Below are positions 17,949 to 25,945 of a stretch of DNA of 64,000 bases, piece by piece (position 1 is the stretch's first letter; each line of letters starts with the position of its first letter). A program made the translations under genes and the position numbers. The notes beneath the pieces were generated by a model. It saw nothing but the letters and a program-made list of their open reading frames with translations. It searched no databases and was not told where the DNA came from. The stretch is from an uncultured Alphaproteobacteria bacterium (GTDB lineage: Bacteria > Pseudomonadota > Alphaproteobacteria > Caulobacterales > Parvularculaceae): positions 1 to 64,000 of the forward strand of contig CADEDN010000014.1 of assembly GCA_902826095.1 (NCBI GenBank), written 5' to 3'.

Positions 17949-19358
17949 CTAGCGAGCGGCCACCTTATCGACAACGCGGAACGCCGCCGTTCGAAACCCA
18001 TTCGCGATCAAGTTGAGCGCCGGATTCATCGCCGCCGATTCGTCGACATAGCGCTTGATTTCCGGCCATTCCGAGACCGCATAGTCGTCGAACAAAATGA
18101 TGCCGCCCTTGCGGACAAGGGGAGCGTAATTCTCAAAGTCCTGTCTGACGCCGTCATAGCTGTGGTCGCCGTCGATCAGCAAAAGATCATATTCCCTGAC
18201 GGAAGCCGCCGCGATCGCCGCCGGATCGCCGCTCAGCTTCTGAATGATCTTGTGCGCCGCCGCGGGGACGCCTGTCGCCGACAGGTTTTTTTCGAGTGCG
18301 CCGCGCGTCACCCTAACCCCGGTGACAAGATCGGCGGCGTCACGATCGTAATACCCTTCCAGGGGGTCAACCAGCGTCAGGCTAACCGACCCGAACAGAT
18401 CGGAACAGGCGTCGTAGAAACAGGCGGAAGCGACCCCGAACAGCACGCCGATTTCGAGAATATCAAGCGCCGGCCGGTCGATCGACCGCGCCGCGAGCAG
18501 CCGCGCAACCATGGTCTGGCTGGCGGTCGCCAGCCGTCCGACGCATTTTCCCTCGATGGCCGCGACGCGCGACGCCAGATAGCCGATGTTGGCGTCGCTT
18601 AAGGTGAGGCCGAGCGGTTCAGCCCATTCTATTCTCAGCTTTTCACGATCGGTCTTGGAAGGCATCCGGTCGTGGACATGATAGCCGCGCATCCGGTCGG
18701 AAAGATCCCTTAATCCGCCCTTGAGCTCGATCGCCCGTTCTTCAAAGCGAGCCAGCTTCTCAGCATTCGCCTTCAGCGCGAGCCGCTCGTCGACTTTCTT
18801 GAACTGGGCGACCGCCTCACCAGCCTGGACATCCAGCGCGTGAAGCCTGTGCTTCATGGAGATCTGGATCGAATCCAGGCGCTCTTCAAATATGCCCTGG
18901 CGCTTATCCGCCCCGGCGATGGCGCCGCCGTGCGCCGCCAAATTCTTGCGTTGTTCCGACAGCTGAACGGCGTGACGGTTGGTGCGTTCTTCAAGCTGAA
19001 AACGCAGATCGCGCGTTGCTTCCTGGAGCGACTGGTTTCGCCGGCGCAAATCGCTGAAATCGTTGTCGAATGACTGGCGCAGGCCTTTGATGTCGCCGCG
19101 CAGATTGTCGATCGCAGCCGACACTTCGCCGAACGACGATCTGAGCTTCAGGACAAGACCTGACGCCAGCAAGCCGCCCGCCATTAAAAGGACCGTCGCG
19201 GCGGCAACCGCAACACCGCCCGGCGCGCCGATCGATCGTCCGGCAAGCCATCCCAAGACGGCGCCAATGACCAAGATCGCCAGCGCTGCTGGCTTACGGC
19301 TCCGCCAGGCCATTTGAGCGAGAGCAAAGCCTCGTCTTTTCAATGAGTTGCCAGCCAT
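17949..19358 (-). CDS. Membrane-anchored coiled-coil protein with C-terminal class I methyltransferase
   Basis: The first ~70 residues of this 469-aa protein hold two hydrophobic helices (ALAILVIGAVLGWLAG and AVAAATVLLMAGGLLASGLV). Residues ~75-250 are a long charged coiled coil rich in Glu, Arg and Gln. Residues ~300-469 are a SAM methyltransferase: ALDILEIGVLFGVASACFY, SLTLVDPLEGYYDRD, DLLLIDGDHSYDGVRQDFE with the DGxHSY motif, and GGIILFDDYAVSEWPEIKRY. It is the first gene of the minus-strand operon. A tethered coiled coil on a glycan methyltransferase could work as a chain-length ruler, as in known O-antigen terminator systems; that is inference. Confidence 0.78.
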   Translation of the reverse strand: MAGNSLKRRGFALAQMAWRSRKPAALAILVIGAVLGWLAGRSIGAPGGVAVAAATVLLMAGGLLASGLVLKLRSSFGEVSAAIDNLRGDIKGLRQSFDNDFSDLRRRNQSLQEATRDLRFQLEERTNRHAVQLSEQRKNLAAHGGAIAGADKRQGIFEERLDSIQISMKHRLHALDVQAGEAVAQFKKVDERLALKANAEKLARFEERAIELKGGLRDLSDRMRGYHVHDRMPSKTDREKLRIEWAEPLGLTLSDANIGYLASRVAAIEGKCVGRLATASQTMVARLLAARSIDRPALDILEIGVLFGVASACFYDACSDLFGSVSLTLVDPLEGYYDRDAADLVTGVRVTRGALEKNLSATGVPAAAHKIIQKLSGDPAAIAAASVREYDLLLIDGDHSYDGVRQDFENYAPLVRKGGIILFDDYAVSEWPEIKRYVDESAAMNPALNLIANGFRTAAFRVVDKVAAR

Positions 19359-19530
19359 TGCGGAGAGCCGTCCCAGTTCAAGGCGGCGGGTTTATCGTAC
19401 CCGTTACAAGGTCACAAGGCTTGTTCGGCGTCGCGCTGATGCCATCTCGCTCCTCCGCTGTCCGACATCGCGTGCGCGCGGCATCCTTTCGCATCTTGCC
19501 CAAGCTGGCGTCGCCCCCGGCGCAGCGGCC

Positions 19531-19558
19531 TTGACGGTTCAATCCTTCGGGTTATGAC
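19531..19558 (+). promoter_or_regulatory. Candidate sigma-70-type promoter for the ACP-FkbH-MBOAT operon
   Basis: TTGACG at 19531-19536 and TATGAC at 19553-19558 are separated by 16 bases. The position is ~90 bases upstream of the ACP start, in the 289-bp divergent gap between the minus-strand glycan operon and the plus-strand operon. The -35 box is a good match and the -10 box a partial one. I saw no operator-like palindrome next to it. Confidence 0.35.
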
Positions 19559-19647
19559 CGTCGCCGGCGCCATCGCGCCAAAGCAGTGAGTTGCCGCGGC
19601 GCTTTCGCCCTATCTCATTGTTCTGGAACATGAATTCGAGGCGTCAA

Positions 19648-19881
19648 ATGACTGATCGGCTGATCGAACTGTTCGCCGACGAGTTGATGGTCGACGCCAC
19701 GTCGCTAAATGACGATTCGAACCCCGATACCGTTGAGCAATGGGATAGCCTCGCGGCGATGCGTCTTGTCGCGGCGATCGAAGAGACCTTCACGGTGAAC
19801 TTATCGACCGCCGAGATCATGAAAATGAGGTCCATCGGCATCGTTCGCACGGTGCTTGCAGGAAAAGGCGTCTCAATCTGA
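19648..19881 (+). CDS. Acyl carrier protein
   Basis: This 77-aa acidic protein has the carrier-protein fold. The phosphopantetheine attachment serine is Ser34 in EQWDSLAAMRLV, followed by a helix (AAIEETFTVNLSTAEIMKM). The DSL motif matches carrier proteins that work with FkbH-like enzymes and DltC-like carriers, in place of the DSLDTVEL helix of the fatty-acid AcpP. I start it at ATG 19648 with GAGG six bases upstream; an ATG 57 bases earlier is less likely. It opens the operon and is followed after seven bases by the FkbH-like gene. The role I infer is holding an activated acyl group as a thioester on the cytoplasmic side. Confidence 0.88.
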   Translation: MTDRLIELFADELMVDATSLNDDSNPDTVEQWDSLAAMRLVAAIEETFTVNLSTAEIMKMRSIGIVRTVLAGKGVSI

Positions 19882-19888
19882 ACGACGC

Positions 19889-21649
19889 ATGCGGAATGCC
19901 GGGAGACCTGCCTTGGACGTCGTCGGTGCGAAGAAGCGTTGGCGGGATCATTTGCGGAGTAGTGCCGGGGTTGACGCAGACATCACGATCGGGCTGTCGG
20001 CGAGCTTCACAATTGATCCTGTCATCCCTTTTCTCGGCGCGGCGCTGGTAGATGAGCGCTATGCATCTCCTGACATCCGGAACGCTGATTACAATCAGGT
20101 CGTCCAGACTTGCCTAAACCCGCAGGCGGCGTTCGGCGTCGTGCCGGACATCATCGCCATCGCGTTTCGACTTGAAGATATCGCGCCTGCGGGGGACCCG
20201 GATGCGCTTGAGGCAGCGGCGGCGATTATTCTCGACGCCATCGACAGGCTTCGTAGGTCGTTTGACGGCGCGATCATTTGCGCATTGCCGCCGCGACCGG
20301 ACGCGGTGACTTTCGGACTGGCGCGCTTCGCCCACCCAGAGCCTGCTCTTAGCGCGTGGCACCGGACGACTGCGCGGCTGCTAGAACGCTTCGGCGCCCT
20401 CGACCGGTTCTACTTTCTTGACCTTGATGCGATCATCGCGGAGCTTGGAACGGCGGCGCGCGATGAACGCAAACGCCTGCTATATCGACAGCCATACGCC
20501 GAGGCGTTCTATCTGAAGGCCGGGTTTTTCCTTGGCCGTATCATACGGGCGCGAACGTTCGAGGCGAAGAAATGCCTCGTGCTCGATTGCGACAACACGC
20601 TTTGGGGCGGCGTCATCGGCGAAGACGGGATCGGCGGCGTCCAGATCGGCGAAGATTTCCCGGGCTCGGCGTTTCGCGAATTCCAGCGCCAGGCGAAAGC
20701 GCTGCGAGACGCCGGCGTTTTTCTCGCGCTGAGCACGAAGAATAATCCGGGGGACGTTTGGCCGGTCTTTGACAGCCATGACGGCATGATCCTGCGCCGA
20801 AGCGACATTTCCGTCGCCAAGATCAATTGGAGGCCGAAATCCGAAAACCTCAAGGAGATCGCGGCGGAGCTCAACATCGGCCTCGACGCGCTCGTATTTG
20901 TCGACGACAGCCCATTTGAAATCGCCGAAGTGGAGACACATGCGCCGCAGGTTACATGCCTGCAGGCGCCCAAAGAGCTGAGCGAGCTTCCCGGATTGCT
21001 CCGCGCTCATGCGCATCTTTGGGATCGCCTCGTCATCACTGACGACGATCGAAAGCGGGTCGAGCGGATGCAAGGCGAACTTGACCGCAGATCGCTCGCG
21101 CAGCAACTGACGGAAGAGGATTTCCTCGCCCAGCTCGGCCTCAAAGTCTTCATCTATCAGCCGGACAAGGCCGATCTCGCACGCGTCACGCAGCTCATCA
21201 ACAAGACGAACCAGTTCAACGTCGCGACGAAACGCTATGCGCAAGAGGAAGTTGATGCCTTTATCGCGGCCAGAGGCAATCGCCTCTACTGCATGTCGGT
21301 CTCGGACAAGTTCGGCGAATACGGCCTCGTCGGCGTGGCCATGATCGAGGGGGAAGGGGCCGCCTGGAAGATCGACAATTTCCTGATGTCCTGCCGCGTG
21401 CTTGGGCGCGGCGTCGAGACGACGCTGCTCGCCAAGATCGCCACAGACGCTGCGGCGGCGGGCGCGAGGGCCGTCAACGCCGTCTATTTGCCAACACTGA
21501 AAAACGGCTTGGTCGTCGATCTGTTCAAGAGGCACGGATTTTCGCATGCCGGCGATATCGACACGGGCGGCGATCGCTGGCGACTTAAACTCCCGTCAAC
21601 GCTCAATAAACCCGATTATGTCGAACTTGTCGACCAGCGACCGGCCTGA
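19889..21649 (+). CDS. FkbH-like HAD-IIIC family enzyme (acyl/glyceryl-ACP loading)
   Basis: This ~586-aa protein has an N-terminal domain (~1-220) resembling the extra SGNH-like region of long FkbH proteins. A HAD domain follows, with VLDCDNTLWGGVIGEDG (nucleophile Asp233, acid Asp235, Cys234 between), then STKNNPGDV and FVDDSPFE. A GNAT-like C-terminal domain covers ~400-575. FkbH homologues dephosphorylate 1,3-bisphosphoglycerate and load glyceryl onto an ACP. The Cys in DCD matches the cysteine-containing motif of the loading enzymes, as I recall it. The start is ATG 19889 or, with the better GGGAG site, TTG 19913. It sits between the ACP and MBOAT genes, which supports donor synthesis. 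Confidence 0.87.
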   Translation: MRNAGRPALDVVGAKKRWRDHLRSSAGVDADITIGLSASFTIDPVIPFLGAALVDERYASPDIRNADYNQVVQTCLNPQAAFGVVPDIIAIAFRLEDIAPAGDPDALEAAAAIILDAIDRLRRSFDGAIICALPPRPDAVTFGLARFAHPEPALSAWHRTTARLLERFGALDRFYFLDLDAIIAELGTAARDERKRLLYRQPYAEAFYLKAGFFLGRIIRARTFEAKKCLVLDCDNTLWGGVIGEDGIGGVQIGEDFPGSAFREFQRQAKALRDAGVFLALSTKNNPGDVWPVFDSHDGMILRRSDISVAKINWRPKSENLKEIAAELNIGLDALVFVDDSPFEIAEVETHAPQVTCLQAPKELSELPGLLRAHAHLWDRLVITDDDRKRVERMQGELDRRSLAQQLTEEDFLAQLGLKVFIYQPDKADLARVTQLINKTNQFNVATKRYAQEEVDAFIAARGNRLYCMSVSDKFGEYGLVGVAMIEGEGAAWKIDNFLMSCRVLGRGVETTLLAKIATDAAAAGARAVNAVYLPTLKNGLVVDLFKRHGFSHAGDIDTGGDRWRLKLPSTLNKPDYVELVDQRPA

Positions 21650-21661
21650 TCGGAGCGGACG

Positions 21662-22909
21662 ATGAACGGCAACGCGAATTTCGGGATCATCGCCGACTTC
21701 ATCATTCTGGCGCCGCTCTTGATGCTGCTTCGCGCCGCCCTGCCTCGTGCGGCCGCGCTGCAGGCTGGATCGGTGCTGATCGGAGTTTACCTCGTCTATT
21801 CAGTCGCGCCGCGGTTCCTCCCTTTCTATTTTGGATTCTGGGCGATTGTCTGGGCGCTTCAGCACGCAATGCTCGCGGCGACGAATTCGAAGGGCGCGCT
21901 GTCAAAGATTGCGACGACGCTCGTCATCCTAGTCGCACTGTCGCCGATGGCGATCTGGAAACTATGGCCGGACCCCTTCGTCAACTGGACGACCGAGACT
22001 TTCGCCAAGGCGATCTTTCACGGCGCGCCGGCGCTCTTTCCGCTCGACGTCCTGGCGCCGGTGATCGCGCCGATCGGGCTTTCATTTGCGACGTTTCGCG
22101 CGCTCGATCTCCTAATCAAGGTCCGTCTCGATCTCCTGAAGCCGCTCAATCCGCTGGAAATCGCCTATTTTGGTTTTTTCGCGCCCGTGCTCGCGGTCGG
22201 ACCGGTCATCGAATATGAGGAGATCAGACTTCCTACCAGGCTCGATCGCGCGCCGAAATCCGGCGACATCGCCGTCGGCCTTTTCCGCATTGCGCTCGGC
22301 GTCGTCAAAGTGATGATCATCGCTTACGCGTTTTCGACGCTTGCGAATTTCTTGTGGAAGGGCGGAGAAGCCGGATGGCTCGCCGCCTGGGGCGCGCTTC
22401 TCGCCTACGGCTTTTATTTCTACGTCAATTTCTCAGGTTATTCCGACCTCGCGATCGGCGCGTCGCGCCTCATGGGTCTCAAACTCAAGGAAAACTTCAA
22501 CAACCCGTTCATGAAGACAAACCCGCAGCAATTCTGGGCGTCCTGGCATATGAGCCTGACGCGCTGGTGCCAGCGCTACGTGTTTGTCCCATTGGGCGGT
22601 ATGCGCGCCAATCGCCAGTATGTGGCGAGCTTCGCGACCATTATGGTGATTGCGCTGTGGCACGCGATATCATGGACCATGGTCATTTTCGGCCTATTTC
22701 ATGCAGGGTTTCTCCTCGCGCACCGTTACGTTGAGAATCTCAGAATCAAGACGAAGCGTCCGCTGTCGACATCGTTCGCGGCAAGAACGCTCAAGTCGTT
22801 CGGCGTATTCATATATGTCGCCCTCTCAATTCCTCTCTTCACGCTTCGCCTTGAAGATCTGCCGGCGTTTTATGCGAAGTTGGTCCCGCTGCTTGGAGGC
22901 GCCGGATGA
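21662..22909 (+). CDS. MBOAT family membrane-bound O-acyltransferase (DltB/AlgI-like)
   Basis: The 415-aa polytopic protein carries the MBOAT signature. WASWHMSLTRWCQRYVF corresponds to the conserved WRRWHISL-type loop, and the membrane His motif is VIALWHAISWTMVIFGLFHAG. It also has FYFYVNFSGYSDLAIGASRL and LKENFNNPF, both typical of AlgI/DltB/PatA. The family transfers acyl groups from a cytoplasmic thioester across the membrane. It starts 12 bp after the FkbH-like gene and overlaps the SGNH-like gene by four bases (ATGA). With a carrier protein in the operon the donor is more likely an acyl-ACP than acetyl-CoA. The C-terminus does not end in a Tyr hexapeptide, which is instead on the nearby microprotein. 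Confidence 0.92.
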   Translation: MNGNANFGIIADFIILAPLLMLLRAALPRAAALQAGSVLIGVYLVYSVAPRFLPFYFGFWAIVWALQHAMLAATNSKGALSKIATTLVILVALSPMAIWKLWPDPFVNWTTETFAKAIFHGAPALFPLDVLAPVIAPIGLSFATFRALDLLIKVRLDLLKPLNPLEIAYFGFFAPVLAVGPVIEYEEIRLPTRLDRAPKSGDIAVGLFRIALGVVKVMIIAYAFSTLANFLWKGGEAGWLAAWGALLAYGFYFYVNFSGYSDLAIGASRLMGLKLKENFNNPFMKTNPQQFWASWHMSLTRWCQRYVFVPLGGMRANRQYVASFATIMVIALWHAISWTMVIFGLFHAGFLLAHRYVENLRIKTKRPLSTSFAARTLKSFGVFIYVALSIPLFTLRLEDLPAFYAKLVPLLGGAG

Positions 22910-24159
22910 TTGGCCTCGATTTTCCGAAGTCCGCGGAGAAGTTCTTCAGCCGCTGGTCATGGACAATGCTCGGCGCGGCGGCGGTGACGGTCGTCGTCAC
23001 GATTGCGTCGGCAAACCTGTTCATGCCGGAATCGCGTTGGATGCAATTGAGCGGCGTTCAGAAGAATCCGCCGCCAAGGCCCGAGCGTGTCGTTTTGCGT
23101 TGGCGCGACCGGCAAGACCCGCGATCCTTCACGACGCCAACCGAAGTGAACCTCAAGGACAATCCTTTCGGGCTCGCCTGGATTTCAGGATCGTCGATTT
23201 CGGTGCGGGCGAAAAAGAAGCGCCACCAGTTTCAGGGGCGGACGTCTTATGAATTCACAGACGTCTTCGCGGCCGAGACCCGCCGAATCAACGGGCGCAA
23301 ATTCTGGGTGCACGAATACATGATCCAGGGCGCGCGCACTGGCGACATTCGCCGCGCGGCCGCGCACGCGGCAAACGATCCGCTCGTCGACGCCATCATC
23401 GTCTCGCTTAACCCTGTGTGGCTCTACAATGACTGGGCCGTCTATTCAGAATCGAATCAGCGCGCCGCGATTGTCGCCATGAACGGCTCAAGGGTCGTAG
23501 ACTGGCTTTACGCGCTAAAGTATTCGAGGCCGAGCTCGATTGTCGGCGCGCTCCTTGCCGATGTCTCTATCGTGGTGCGCACCCGACAAGCGCTCGGCCG
23601 CAAGCTGCCGACCGCAAGCGGCCTGCCCTTTCCGCTCCTCGCTGCGCCGGAAGAATCGGCAACGCATTACCCGCCGATCGCCAGTTTTTTTGGCGGGCGC
23701 GACTTTGCTGCGCCGCCTGTCATGAAGGCGCATGAGAAATACCGGGCGACGCTGCTGCGTCAGACGCTGAGGGAGAGCGGTCAAAACGCTCGCTTTTTCT
23801 GCCTGGCGCTGAATTCACTCCGGGATTCTGGCAAGCCTGTCCTTCTTTACGCGGCGCCCTTGCCGCAGGGTGCGAGCGAGGATGCGGAACTCACGGGGTT
23901 CATGGGCGGCTGGTCGGCGTTGACCGAGATGCTTGTCGGCAAGTGCGGCGGGCCCAATATTCGCCTTCACGCGGAAACTTGGCGCGGCGTCCCAGGCGAA
24001 CGCGTCCACCGCGATATCGTGCATCTTCGTTACGGGCAGCCCGTGATCGACGCAGTCAGCGCCATGCTGACCGGAGATCTTGGCTTGACGATCGAAAAAC
24101 GCAAGGATGTCGTGTTGTATGGCGGCCCCAGCAAACGAAAGAAGCAAGCAGATGAATGA
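22906..24159 (+). CDS. Membrane-anchored SGNH-like acyltransferase (DltD/AlgX-like role)
   Basis: One N-terminal transmembrane helix (TMLGAAAVTVVVTIASANLF, residues 20-39) anchors a ~375-aa periplasmic domain. The SGNH elements visible are the serine block AWISGSSISV (Ser96/97) and a C-terminal DIVHLRYGQPV holding Asp370 and His373 in the DxxH arrangement. Asn169 in SLNPVWLYND may be the block III residue. Such proteins take an acyl group delivered by an MBOAT partner and place it on a polymer. The gene overlaps the MBOAT stop by four bases and the microprotein start by eight. A family name cannot be given with certainty because overall identity to DltD or AlgX appears low. Confidence 0.72.
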   Translation: MIGLDFPKSAEKFFSRWSWTMLGAAAVTVVVTIASANLFMPESRWMQLSGVQKNPPPRPERVVLRWRDRQDPRSFTTPTEVNLKDNPFGLAWISGSSISVRAKKKRHQFQGRTSYEFTDVFAAETRRINGRKFWVHEYMIQGARTGDIRRAAAHAANDPLVDAIIVSLNPVWLYNDWAVYSESNQRAAIVAMNGSRVVDWLYALKYSRPSSIVGALLADVSIVVRTRQALGRKLPTASGLPFPLLAAPEESATHYPPIASFFGGRDFAAPPVMKAHEKYRATLLRQTLRESGQNARFFCLALNSLRDSGKPVLLYAAPLPQGASEDAELTGFMGGWSALTEMLVGKCGGPNIRLHAETWRGVPGERVHRDIVHLRYGQPVIDAVSAMLTGDLGLTIEKRKDVVLYGGPSKRKKQADE

Positions 24160-24292
24160 AGCGCCGAATACTGCCGTCAGCGCGCAGGCGATCCCGTCTT
24201 TCCTGATTTTCGTCGTCCTGCTTGTTGTCGCCTTTGCTGGCGCTGCAATCGGCAGCCTCGCGCCGATTGACTTCATATATGACGGCATCTGA
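24152..24292 (+). CDS. One-helix microprotein with C-terminal Tyr hexapeptide (DltX-like acyl shuttle candidate)
   Basis: This 46-aa reading frame begins inside the end of the SGNH-like gene (ATG 24152) and ends inside the VOC gene, so it is fully embedded in the operon. It has a polar N-terminus (MNEAPNTAVSAQAIP), one hydrophobic helix of ~20 residues, and a short tail ending APIDFIYDGI. The last six residues (FIYDGI) have an aromatic-x-Tyr-x-x-hydrophobic pattern like the C-terminal hexapeptide of DltX, whose tyrosine carries the acyl group between MBOAT and SGNH transferase. Orientation would put the C-terminus in the periplasm. It is easily missed by annotation because of its size. The ribosome site is weak and coupling to the upstream stop is likely. 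Confidence 0.68.
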   Translation: MNEAPNTAVSAQAIPSFLIFVVLLVVAFAGAAIGSLAPIDFIYDGI

Positions 24293-24764
24293 ATCCATCA
24301 CCGCTTTCTCCGGCGCCGGCGATCGGCTCGCTCATATCGGCTTCGTCGTGCGCGACATCGAGAAAGAGCTAAAGTGCTGGACGGCAGGCGGCGCCGCGCT
24401 GTTCATCGAACCAGAGCTCGACCCCAATCAGAAAGTCTGGTGCGCGCTTGTCGGCTTTCCGTCGGCTCTGCCGTTTGAACTCGTCGCTCCTTCGGCAGCA
24501 GACTCGCCCTTACAGGCGCGCCTCAAGAGAGGCGGAGGACTCGACCATGTTTGCCTTTTTGTCGATAACATCGATACTGCATTCGCCGACTACCAAGCGC
24601 GCGGCGGCCTGCCGCTCGTCGCGCCGGTGTACGGCGTGGTTTTCGACCGGATGATCGCTTTTGTGCAGATGCGGACGGGCCTGGTTGTCGAACTCATGCA
24701 GTTCGCTCGCGAAAACCGAAAAGCGATCGACCCCCTCACACATTATTTCACGGCGATCGCCTAA
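24279..24764 (+). CDS. VOC (glyoxalase/epimerase-like) family protein
   Basis: The 161-aa protein has two beta-alpha-beta-beta-beta modules. The metal ligands expected for the family are visible: His in RLAHIGFVV, Glu in PFELVAP, His in LDHVCLFV and Glu in VVELMQF. The pattern resembles methylmalonyl-CoA epimerase and glyoxalase I relatives. ATG 24279 lies inside the microprotein frame, and the genes overlap by 14 bases. As part of this operon it may epimerise or isomerise the acyl unit (on CoA, ACP or as free acid) before or after loading. That role is inference; a fosfomycin-resistance or dioxygenase function is less likely from context. The gene is convergent with the next one. Confidence 0.82.
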   Translation: MTASESITAFSGAGDRLAHIGFVVRDIEKELKCWTAGGAALFIEPELDPNQKVWCALVGFPSALPFELVAPSAADSPLQARLKRGGGLDHVCLFVDNIDTAFADYQARGGLPLVAPVYGVVFDRMIAFVQMRTGLVVELMQFARENRKAIDPLTHYFTAIA

Positions 24765-24765
24765 G

Positions 24766-25680
24766 TTATTGCCTGCGCGCCACGAAAGCGCACGAGATCG
24801 TCATTTTCTTCCGGCGCGCCATGTCGAGCGTCTGGTTCGTCGCGGGAAAGAGGCCCTGATTTTCGATGATGAAGCCGGCGTCCTCGACAAACCTGACGAG
24901 GTCTTCCGGCGAGTCGAGATTGAAGAGGTGATCGGGCGCCGGGCTGTTGATCGGCATGTTGAGAAACAGCCTGCCGCCGGGCGCGAGCACGGTGCGTAAG
25001 ACATCAAGGGCGGCCCGCGGATCCTCCATGTGCTCGAGAACTTCCGAAAATACGACGCTGTCGAATACGCCTTTCGGCCCCTTGAAAAGGTCCTGCAATT
25101 CGAGCGCCGGCATTTCTGCAAGGCCGAGCGTCTTGAGCGCGTCTCGTGTCGAATTGATTGATGATTCCGAAATGTCCCAGCCTGTCACGCCGCCCGCCTT
25201 TCGATCGGCGGCCGCGAAATAAATGAAGAGCCCGTGCCCTGGCCCGATCTCAAGATGGGAGTAGCCTGGCTTGTTCGTCGCGAGAAAAACGCGCCGATAA
25301 TAGTCGATGACGTCGAAATGGTTTTTCCACCACAACTGCGTCATCAAAAGGCCGTTCATATAGCGCGTCATATACTCACGATTGGAGTAGACGAGCCGAT
25401 ACGCCTCGTCGAAAGTCGACAGGCGGTATTTCTTATGGCGCCGGAAATAGAGTTCTTCCTCCAATTGCTCGGCGCACAACCAGCCATAATCTCCGAGAAA
25501 CGCCATTTCATCATGCGCGATCAGCTTGGCGATATGGCCGGCAAGCTCTTCATGCCGGACGAGACTTTCGGGCGTTTCCGCCTCAAAGCGCTTGATGAAA
25601 AATTTCTCGTGGTCGGGCGCCAGCCTGACCTGCTCCGCGACGAGGCGCGCCAGTGTCGGATATCCTGAACTGATTAACAT
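24766..25680 (-). CDS. Class I SAM-dependent methyltransferase
   Basis: The 304-aa protein has an N-terminal helical ~100-residue region (LVAEQVRLAPDHEKFFIK to YMTRYMNGLLMTQLWWKNH) and a methyltransferase core. Motif I is HLEIGPGHGLFIYFAAA, followed by GGVTGWDISESSI, FDSVVFSEVLEHMEDPRAA (motif II with the SEVLEHM signature) and GGRLFLNMPINSPAPDH. This resembles the UbiE/Coq5-type fold used for small molecules and sugars. The ATG has GAGGGG six bases upstream. It is one base from the stop of the VOC gene on the opposite strand, so the two operons converge without space for a terminator. A sugar C- or O-methyltransferase is a reasonable guess. Confidence 0.85.
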   Translation of the reverse strand: MLISSGYPTLARLVAEQVRLAPDHEKFFIKRFEAETPESLVRHEELAGHIAKLIAHDEMAFLGDYGWLCAEQLEEELYFRRHKKYRLSTFDEAYRLVYSNREYMTRYMNGLLMTQLWWKNHFDVIDYYRRVFLATNKPGYSHLEIGPGHGLFIYFAAADRKAGGVTGWDISESSINSTRDALKTLGLAEMPALELQDLFKGPKGVFDSVVFSEVLEHMEDPRAALDVLRTVLAPGGRLFLNMPINSPAPDHLFNLDSPEDLVRFVEDAGFIIENQGLFPATNQTLDMARRKKMTISCAFVARRQ

Positions 25681-25945
25681 CGGTCGCCCCTCGTCAGACC
25701 CTATTCCCCGATTTGGCTAGGCGCTCTTACAGGGCGCCCCGGAAAGATGAAAGCCGCAAGCGGCGGCGAGGCGAATCCGCAGTGCGGCTGGGACGGGCGC
25801 AGTCGGCGCTGTTTCCAATTTGAGACAGGCGTCCAGGGATGCCGCCGCGATTCCTGGGCCGGATCTTGCATCCTCGGCCCGATACGGCGATTAGGCGAAG
25901 CGCAGGCGGCCCTGCGGCCGCACGGCAGTTGTTGGAGTGATGAAC

